6,335 nucleotides of DNA from Prevotellaceae bacterium (GTDB lineage: Bacteria > Bacteroidota > Bacteroidia > Bacteroidales > Bacteroidaceae): the NCBI GenBank assembly GCA_022508635.1, contig JAFLUV010000134.1:1-6335 (forward strand), read 5' to 3'. A program made the position numbers and the translations under genes. Below the pieces are notes generated by a model. It was not told the DNA's origin. It worked only from the letters and a program-made list of their open reading frames with translations, and made no database searches. Shown piece by piece: positions 6,308 to 6,335 of the stretch; the stretch's first letter is position 1; each line of letters starts with the position of its first letter.

Positions 6308-6335
6308 AATGCAGTCAGCAATGGCTGCATTTTTT
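6308..6335 (+). terminator. Intrinsic terminator of asd
   Basis: A ten-base-pair stem pairs AATGCAGTCA (6308-6317) with TGGCTGCATT (6322-6331) and contains one T-G wobble. It is closed by a GCAA tetraloop (GNRA class, 6318-6321) and followed directly by a T-run that reaches the window edge. It lies 40 bases beyond the asd stop codon. The T-run may continue past the window. Confidence 0.85.

Noticed and set aside
5212..6330. A 372-codon open frame on the minus strand opposite asd
   Set aside because: It lies antisense to an unmistakable asd gene, runs through the asd promoter and terminator, and shows no recognisable family or promoter.
1..6335. CRISPR array, insertion sequence, tRNA or rRNA gene
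   Set aside because: No regularly spaced direct repeats of CRISPR size, no transposase or terminal inverted repeats, and no tRNA or rRNA sequence were recognised on either strand.

Overview
The window most likely comes from a member of the Bacteroidales, probably a Prevotella-like organism. Three things point there. Both outward promoters carry the Bacteroidetes -7 box (TAnnTTTG). The protease ends in a short type IX secretion (T9SS)-like tail. The antiporter and LolD-type proteins look like the Bacteroidetes versions as I remember them. No database search was possible, so the genus is inference.

Layout. The minus strand, read right to left, carries what looks like one operon. It starts at a promoter near 5130 and runs through a very long reading frame (5080 to 761), then an ABC-transporter ATPase of the LolD type (start near 707 or 764, end 51). 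The plus strand carries a complete aspartate-semialdehyde dehydrogenase gene (asd, 5257-6267) with its own promoter and an intrinsic terminator at the right edge. The two transcription units diverge from the AT-rich gap at 5081-5256. The left edge (1-50) holds only a weak inverted repeat.

The striking feature is the 1439-codon frame. Residues 1-~715 are a complete Kef/CPA2-type cation:proton antiporter with about 13 membrane helices and two cytosolic USP-like domains. Residues ~716-1439 are a complete exported subtilisin-family (S8) protease with its own signal peptide, intact Asp/His/Ser triad and T9SS-like tail. They look like two formerly separate genes joined with no stop codon between them. 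The junction contains a nine-base homopolymer, and one base more or less there would end the antiporter within 4 to 11 codons. The fusion makes topological sense: the antiporter tail is cytosolic and ends in arginines, and the protease signal peptide would then thread the protease into the periplasm. The antiporter half also seems to lack the membrane aspartate expected in helix 5, so its transport activity is in question.

Role of the genes together: asd is biosynthetic housekeeping (lysine, threonine, methionine and diaminopimelate). The minus-strand unit is envelope-related: ion exchange or a degenerate relative of it, an exported protease, and the ATPase of a lipoprotein-release type transporter. 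Any functional link among these three is inferred only from gene order and the four-base overlap.
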